From Nocardioides euryhalodurans (GTDB lineage: Bacteria; Actinomycetota; Actinomycetes; Propionibacteriales; Nocardioidaceae), in NCBI RefSeq assembly GCF_004564375.1, contig NZ_CP038267.1, positions 1,490,501 to 1,554,500 on the forward strand: 64,000 nt of DNA, in the 5' to 3' direction. The translations under genes were made by a program, and so were the position numbers. This document shows, piece after piece, positions 57,113 through 64,000 of the stretch. How positions within the stretch are numbered: position 1 is the first letter of the stretch; every line of letters begins with the position of its first letter. The notes below the pieces were generated by a model. That model was not told the origin of the DNA, ran no database searches, and saw nothing but the letters and a program-made list of their open reading frames with translations.

Positions 57113-58171
57113 CTAACGCGCTGCCGCGACGAAGCCGACCCGCTGGTAGACGTCACGCAGCGTGGCCTCGGCGATCGCCCCCGCCTGCTCGGCCCCGCGG
57201 CGCAGCACCTCGGTCAGGTGGGTCTGGTCGTCGAGCAGCTCGAGGGTGGTGTCGCGGAACGGCGTGACGAACTCGACGACCACGTCGGCCAGGTCCGTCT
57301 TCAGCGCACCGTAGCCGCGGCCGTCGTACTCCGCCTCGAGGTCGGCGACCGGGCGCGCGGTGAGCGCCGAGTAGATCGTCAGCAGGTTGCTGATGCCCGG
57401 CTTCCCCTCGGGGTCGAAGCGGATCTCCGAGCCGGAGTCGGTGACGGCGGAGCGCACCTTCTTGGCGCTCACCTTGGGCTCGTCGAGGAGCTCGATGATG
57501 CCTGCCGGTGAGGACGCCGACTTCGACATCTTGGCCCGGGGCTCCTGCAGGTCGGTGATCTTGGCCGTCGCCTTGAGGATGTAGGGCTCCGGCAGCCGGA
57601 AGGTCTTCTTGTAGCGGTGGTTGAAGCGCTGGGCGAGGTCACGCGTCAGCTCGAGGTGCTGGCGCTGGTCCTCGCCGACGGGCACGAAGTGCGGCCGGTA
57701 GAGCAGGATGTCGGCCGCCTGGAGCACCGGATAGGTGAAGAGCCCCACGCTCGCGGCGCCCTCGCCGTTCTTGGCCGACTTGTCCTTGAACTGGGTCATC
57801 CGTCGGGCCTCACCGAAGCCGGTCAGGCACTGCAGGACCCAGGAGAGCTGGGCGTGGGCCGGGACCTGGCTCTGCACGAAGATCGCCGACCGCTCCGGGT
57901 CGACCCCCATGGCCAGCAGCTGGGCCGCGGCCCGCAGCGTCCGCTCCCGGAGCAGCCTGGGGTCCTGCTCGACGGTGATCGCGTGCTGGTCGGCGATGAA
58001 GAAGAAGGGCTGGTGCTCCTCCTGGAGGTCCACCCACTGCCGAAGCGCACCGAGGTAGTTGCCGAAGTGGAACGAGTCGGCCGTCGGCTGGATGCCGGAG
58101 AGCACGCGGGGGCGGGCTCCGCCCGACGCGGTGCGGGCGGTCTCCGTCTGCGGCTCGGTGAGGGCGGGCAT
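57113..58171 (-). CDS. trpS: Tryptophanyl-tRNA synthetase
   Basis: 352 residues, class Ic. Signature 1 is HFGN (residues 35-38) in [28 protein letters not shown] appears as [47 protein letters not shown] is the family mid-block. Charges tRNA-Trp. No T-box or Trp-rich leader peptide is seen in the 150 bp upstream. Confidence 0.97.
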   Translation of the reverse strand: MPALTEPQTETARTASGGARPRVLSGIQPTADSFHFGNYLGALRQWVDLQEEHQPFFFIADQHAITVEQDPRLLRERTLRAAAQLLAMGVDPERSAIFVQSQVPAHAQLSWVLQCLTGFGEARRMTQFKDKSAKNGEGAASVGLFTYPVLQAADILLYRPHFVPVGEDQRQHLELTRDLAQRFNHRYKKTFRLPEPYILKATAKITDLQEPRAKMSKSASSPAGIIELLDEPKVSAKKVRSAVTDSGSEIRFDPEGKPGISNLLTIYSALTARPVADLEAEYDGRGYGALKTDLADVVVEFVTPFRDTTLELLDDQTHLTEVLRRGAEQAGAIAEATLRDVYQRVGFVAAAR

Positions 58172-58274
58172 GGGCGCGATTGTGTCAAAGCACCCGGCCC
58201 GCCCCCGCCGACGGGTGTCGTACGCCGACCTCGATCCATGTCACCAAAGGGGGGACATCCGCGCCGCGGGTCCC

Positions 58275-58280
58275 TAGCCT
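58275..58280 (+). promoter_or_regulatory. Possible -10 box TAGCCT of the glycosyltransferase gene
   Basis: TAGCCT 45 nt before the ATG at 58325; the gene has its own SD (GGGAG). The leader of about 40 nt holds nothing else recognisable. Confidence 0.3.
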
Positions 58281-58324
58281 GAGGGCGACCGGGCCGCGGA
58301 GACGGCCCCGACACCGGGAGATCC

Positions 58325-59596
58325 ATGCGCCTCGCCCTCGTGACCTCGGGGACCCGCGGGGACGCCCAACCGCTCATCCTGCTGGCGAGGGAGCTCCTCG
58401 AACGCGGTCACGAACCGGTCCTCGGGCTGCCCCCCAACCTGGTCGCACTGGGCGAGCAGGCAGGCCTCACCACCCACGCCCTCGGCCCCGACACCCAGCA
58501 GCTGGTGGAGTCCGAGCAGGGCCGGGCGTGGTTGGCAGCGGGCGACAGCAAGTCCTTCATGAAGGAGCTGTCGGAGCTGTCGTCGCGTGCCAGCGAGGCG
58601 ACCACCGCGGGGCTGCTCGCGGCCTGCGAGCGCGCGGAGCTGGTCGTCGCCGGGGTGCTGATGCAGGACCTGGCCCTCCCCCTCGCCGAGGCCCGCGGCA
58701 TCCCGATGGTGGCCGTGCACTCCTTCCCCTTCGACGCCAACCGGCGCTACCCCAACCTGTTCATGACCAACCGGCGGCTGCCCGGCCCTCTCAACCTGGT
58801 CAGCGGCAAGCTGTTCGAGCGGGTGTGGTGGCAGGGCTTCAGCCAGGAGATCAACGCCTTCCGTGCCTCGGTGGGGCTGGAGGCCACCAGCGTCCCCACG
58901 GCCCGGCAGATGGCCCGCGACGGGAGGGTCGCGATCCAGGCCTACGACCCCCTCCTCACGCCCGGTCTGGCCGAGGCGTACGGCGAACGCCGACCTCTCG
59001 TCGGCTTCCTGGCGCCGGACGGCGGGTTCCGCGACAAGCTGGGCGAGGCCGGGTTGCCGGCGCCGCTGGCGGACTGGCTCGGCGACGGCGAGCCACCCGT
59101 CTTCTTCGGCTTCGGCAGCATGCCGGTGCACGACCCGGACGCGGCCGTCACGCTGATCACCGAGGTCGCCCGGCGGCTGGAGGTCCGCGCCGTCGTCAAC
59201 GCCGGCTGGGGCGGGCTGGCCGCGCTCGACCCCGACGGCACGGACGTGACGGTGGTCGGCCAGGTCGACCACGACGCCCTGCTTCCCCGCTGCCGCGCCG
59301 CGGTCCACCACGGCGGCGCCGGGACGACGTACGCCAGTCTCGCGGCGGGTGTCCCGACCGTGGTCTGCTCGGTCTTCGCGGACCAGCCCTTCTGGGGAGC
59401 CCGTCTCGAGGAGCTCGGCCTCGGGGCGACGCTGCGGTTCGCGGACCTCGACGCCGACCGGCTCGAGGGCGCGCTCCGCAGGGCGCTCGATCCCGCGGTG
59501 GCGGGACGGGCTGCCGCGGTCGGCGGGGAGCTGCGGGCCCGCCCCTCGGCGACCTCGCGCGCCGTCGACATCATCGAGGCGGCGCTGGCGGGCTGA
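58325..59596 (+). CDS. UGT-type (GT1) glycosyltransferase
   Basis: 423 residues; GGGAG precedes the ATG. N-terminal acceptor domain MRLALVTSGTRGDAQPLILLARELLERGHEP; C-terminal nucleotide-sugar site HHGGAGTTYASLAAGVPTVVCSVFADQPFWGARLEELG, where the D-Q pair binds the sugar. GT-B fold of the sterol-glucosyltransferase/macrolide-glycosyltransferase group. Likely glycosylates a small lipophilic molecule; no biosynthetic cluster is adjacent, but a drug-type MFS exporter gene converges on it. Confidence 0.88.
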   Translation: MRLALVTSGTRGDAQPLILLARELLERGHEPVLGLPPNLVALGEQAGLTTHALGPDTQQLVESEQGRAWLAAGDSKSFMKELSELSSRASEATTAGLLAACERAELVVAGVLMQDLALPLAEARGIPMVAVHSFPFDANRRYPNLFMTNRRLPGPLNLVSGKLFERVWWQGFSQEINAFRASVGLEATSVPTARQMARDGRVAIQAYDPLLTPGLAEAYGERRPLVGFLAPDGGFRDKLGEAGLPAPLADWLGDGEPPVFFGFGSMPVHDPDAAVTLITEVARRLEVRAVVNAGWGGLAALDPDGTDVTVVGQVDHDALLPRCRAAVHHGGAGTTYASLAAGVPTVVCSVFADQPFWGARLEELGLGATLRFADLDADRLEGALRRALDPAVAGRAAAVGGELRARPSATSRAVDIIEAALAG

Positions 59597-59609
59597 GCCC
59601 GGCTCAGCC
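59591..59609. terminator. Hairpin spanning the stop codons of the glycosyltransferase and MFS genes
   Basis: GGCTGAG-CCCGG-CTCAGCC, perfect 7-bp arms (a 9-bp match if read as GGCTGAGCC/GGCTCAGCC about a central C). TGA of one gene and the reversed TGA of the other lie in the arms. Confidence 0.45.
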
Positions 59610-60836
59610 GTGGCTGTGGCGCAGCCGCGCCGACCAGGCCAGGACCAGCAGGCCCAGCCCCGCGAGCACGGCGCCGACGATCGCCGGGGCACGGTAGCCC
59701 CAGCCGGCAGCGATGACCAGGCCACCGAGCCAGGCGCCGAGCGCGTTGGCGACGTTGAGGGAGGCGTGGTTCATCGCGGCACCCATGGTCTGGGCCTCCT
59801 CGGCGACCGACATCAGCCGCAGCTGGAGGGCCACCACGAGGACCGACCCGGTCACGGTGATGCCGAAGAGCACCGGCAGCGTCCACCAGCCCGCCGGGGC
59901 GAGCAGCGCGAAGAGCAGGAGCAACAGGCCCTGTCCGGCGCCGCCGATGAACATCGAGCGCATCACCGACCAGTCGGCCATCCGCCCCGCCAGCCAGGTG
60001 CCGGCGACCATGCCGAGCCCGAAGACGAACAGGAAGACCGGCGCGACCGCCTCCGGCAGTCCCCCGACCTCGGTGATCGTCGGCACGATGTAGGTGTAGA
60101 CGGCGAACATGCCGCCGAAGCCCACGGCGCCGGCGACCAGGGTCAGCAGCACCTGTGGCCGCTTGAGGGCCGCCAGCTCCCGCTTCCAGGTGGCGTCGCT
60201 GTCACCCCGCGACGCGGGGACGTAGGCGAGCACGAGGGCCACGGTCACGACGCCCAGGACGGCCACCAGCCAGTAGGCCGTCCGCCAGCCCAGGTTCTGG
60301 CCGAGCCAGGTGGCCGCCGGGACGCCGACCACGTTGGCGACGGACAGGCCGAGCATCACCGAGGCGACCGCGCGGCCCCGGCGTGCGGCCGGGACCATGC
60401 TCGCGGCGACCAGCGACGCGACACCGAAGTAGGCGCCGTGCGGCAGGCCCGCGGCGAACCGCGCCACCAGCAGCGCGCCGTACGAGGTGGCCAGCGCGGA
60501 GGCTGCGTTGCCGAGCGCGAAGGCGAGCATCAGCCCCACGAGCAGCGACCGTCGCGGCAGCCGGGCCGCGAGGAACGCGATGGTGGGGGCGCCGACGACC
60601 ACGCCCAGGGCGTACGCCGAGATCGCGTGGCCGGCCGACGGGATCGACACCTCGACCCCGCGGGCGAGCTGCGGCAGCAGCCCCATCGAGACGAACTCGG
60701 TGGTGCCGATCGCGAAGCCGCCCATCGCGAGCGCGACCAGCGCGAGCGTCACGTGGCGGGTGCGCGCAGGCGCGAGCTCGGGCTGGGGGGCGGTGAGGGT
60801 CACGAGGGGCTGCAACCGGTCGGCCGGGGCAGGCAT
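59604..60836 (-). CDS. MFS transporter, DHA1-type exporter
   Basis: 410 residues, 12 predicted membrane segments after a ~25-residue hydrophilic N-terminus. Motif A-like loop FLAARLPRRSLLVGLM between helices 2 and 3 and motif-C-like GPLSVANVVGVPAATWLGQ region; GFAIGTTEFVSMGLLPQLA at helix 1 is typical of the AraJ/CmlA/arabinose-efflux group. Probably exports drugs or sugars. Substrate unknown. Confidence 0.88.
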   Translation of the reverse strand: MPAPADRLQPLVTLTAPQPELAPARTRHVTLALVALAMGGFAIGTTEFVSMGLLPQLARGVEVSIPSAGHAISAYALGVVVGAPTIAFLAARLPRRSLLVGLMLAFALGNAASALATSYGALLVARFAAGLPHGAYFGVASLVAASMVPAARRGRAVASVMLGLSVANVVGVPAATWLGQNLGWRTAYWLVAVLGVVTVALVLAYVPASRGDSDATWKRELAALKRPQVLLTLVAGAVGFGGMFAVYTYIVPTITEVGGLPEAVAPVFLFVFGLGMVAGTWLAGRMADWSVMRSMFIGGAGQGLLLLLFALLAPAGWWTLPVLFGITVTGSVLVVALQLRLMSVAEEAQTMGAAMNHASLNVANALGAWLGGLVIAAGWGYRAPAIVGAVLAGLGLLVLAWSARLRHSHG

Positions 60837-60904
60837 TCCATGATCCCGGAACGACTCACTGTCGTGTGGGTCTCACCGTGATCGGGCTGTCCGGCGGCAG
60901 GGAC

Positions 60905-60969
60905 GGATGGTCCGCCGCCCGATGCGTCATTTCGCGAGGTGCGCTGACGCATCCGGCGGCGGACTATCC
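60905..60969 (-). terminator. Long hairpin downstream of icd
   Basis: 25-bp arms, 60905-60929 and 60945-60969, with one C/C mismatch and one G-T wobble, and a 15-nt loop; the inner 20 bp (GTCCGCCGCC-c-GATGCGTCA and complement) match at 19 positions. It begins 12 nt after the icd stop. No T-tract. Probably the icd terminator; its length also allows a mobile-repeat origin. Confidence 0.65.
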
Positions 60970-60980
60970 AGCTGTGGCCG

Positions 60981-63978
<2,998 letters not shown>

Positions 63979-64000
63979 AGCATGTCCTACCGCTGCTAGC

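Noticed and set aside
58172..58200. TTGACA just upstream of trpS
   Set aside because: Only about 9-15 nt from the start codon, so the -10 would fall within the gene; no T-box, leader peptide or anti-terminator either.

Overview
The window is chromosomal sequence from a high-GC actinomycete, most likely Nocardioidaceae (Nocardioides-like). This is judged from the GC-rich codon use, the frequent GTG starts, the many TAnnnT-type -10 boxes placed 6-8 nt before a start codon, and gene sets that resemble mycobacteria and streptomycetes (Sdh1 of the Rv0249c-Rv0247c type, SCO4848 family, monomeric isocitrate dehydrogenase, methylmalonyl-CoA mutase with MeaB). The genus is an inference. Genes are packed tightly: 61 protein genes, no intergenic gap above 300 bp, and no rRNA, tRNA, CRISPR, phage or transposase. 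Layout. 1-5.6 kb: a truncated quinone-dehydrogenase-like lpd paralogue behind a true lipoamide dehydrogenase, a gamma-glutamylcyclotransferase, and a coupled YbdD/CstA pair. 5.7-12.4 kb: aldo/keto reductase, purine nucleoside phosphorylase, a uronate-dehydrogenase-like epimerase, alpha/beta hydrolase, thiol peroxidase, SRPBCC and HEAT proteins, and a phosphosugar mutase. 12.4-13.4 kb: an ArsR/SRPBCC operon behind an unusually AT-rich promoter. 13.5-17.9 kb: deoC with two aldehyde dehydrogenase genes that look like a split ALDH16, then uridine kinase and a C39-like protein. 17.9-28.6 kb: adenosine deaminase, a MaoC protein, and the operon bmpA-ABC ATPase-permease-permease-cdd-deoA-GNAT, preceded by an M20 amidohydrolase. 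Together 6.7-27.3 kb forms a nucleoside uptake and catabolism region: import, deamination, phosphorolysis, isomerisation to pentose-5-phosphate (the mutase is the candidate), DERA cleavage, and acetaldehyde oxidation. 28.7-37.9 kb: a secreted beta-propeller (ScyD/ScyE type), meaB-mutB-mutA (propionate/methylmalonyl-CoA), LysE exporter, secreted glycerophosphodiesterase, and small enzymes. mutB carries an 88-bp palindromic element translated in frame. 38.0-41.5 kb: succinate dehydrogenase 1 (sdhC-A-B). 41.6-50.9 kb: a C1 demethylation module made of MetF-like, DmdA/LigM-like, Fhs, IclR, a dimethylglycine-dehydrogenase-like flavoprotein and its own ETF beta/alpha. Matching palindromes lie before metF, iclR and the flavoprotein gene. 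51.7-55.3 kb: a second succinate dehydrogenase of the single-cytochrome-subunit type. 55.3-64 kb: SCO4848-like, YihY, 2'-5' RNA ligase-like and trpS; then a glycosyltransferase, an MFS exporter, monomeric icd and an upstream lipoprotein. Most notable structures: the palindromic insertion in mutB, a four-copy inverted intergenic repeat at 19.5 kb, the split ALDH16 next to deoC, the IclR operator set around the C1 module, and hairpins that embed both stop codons where convergent genes meet.
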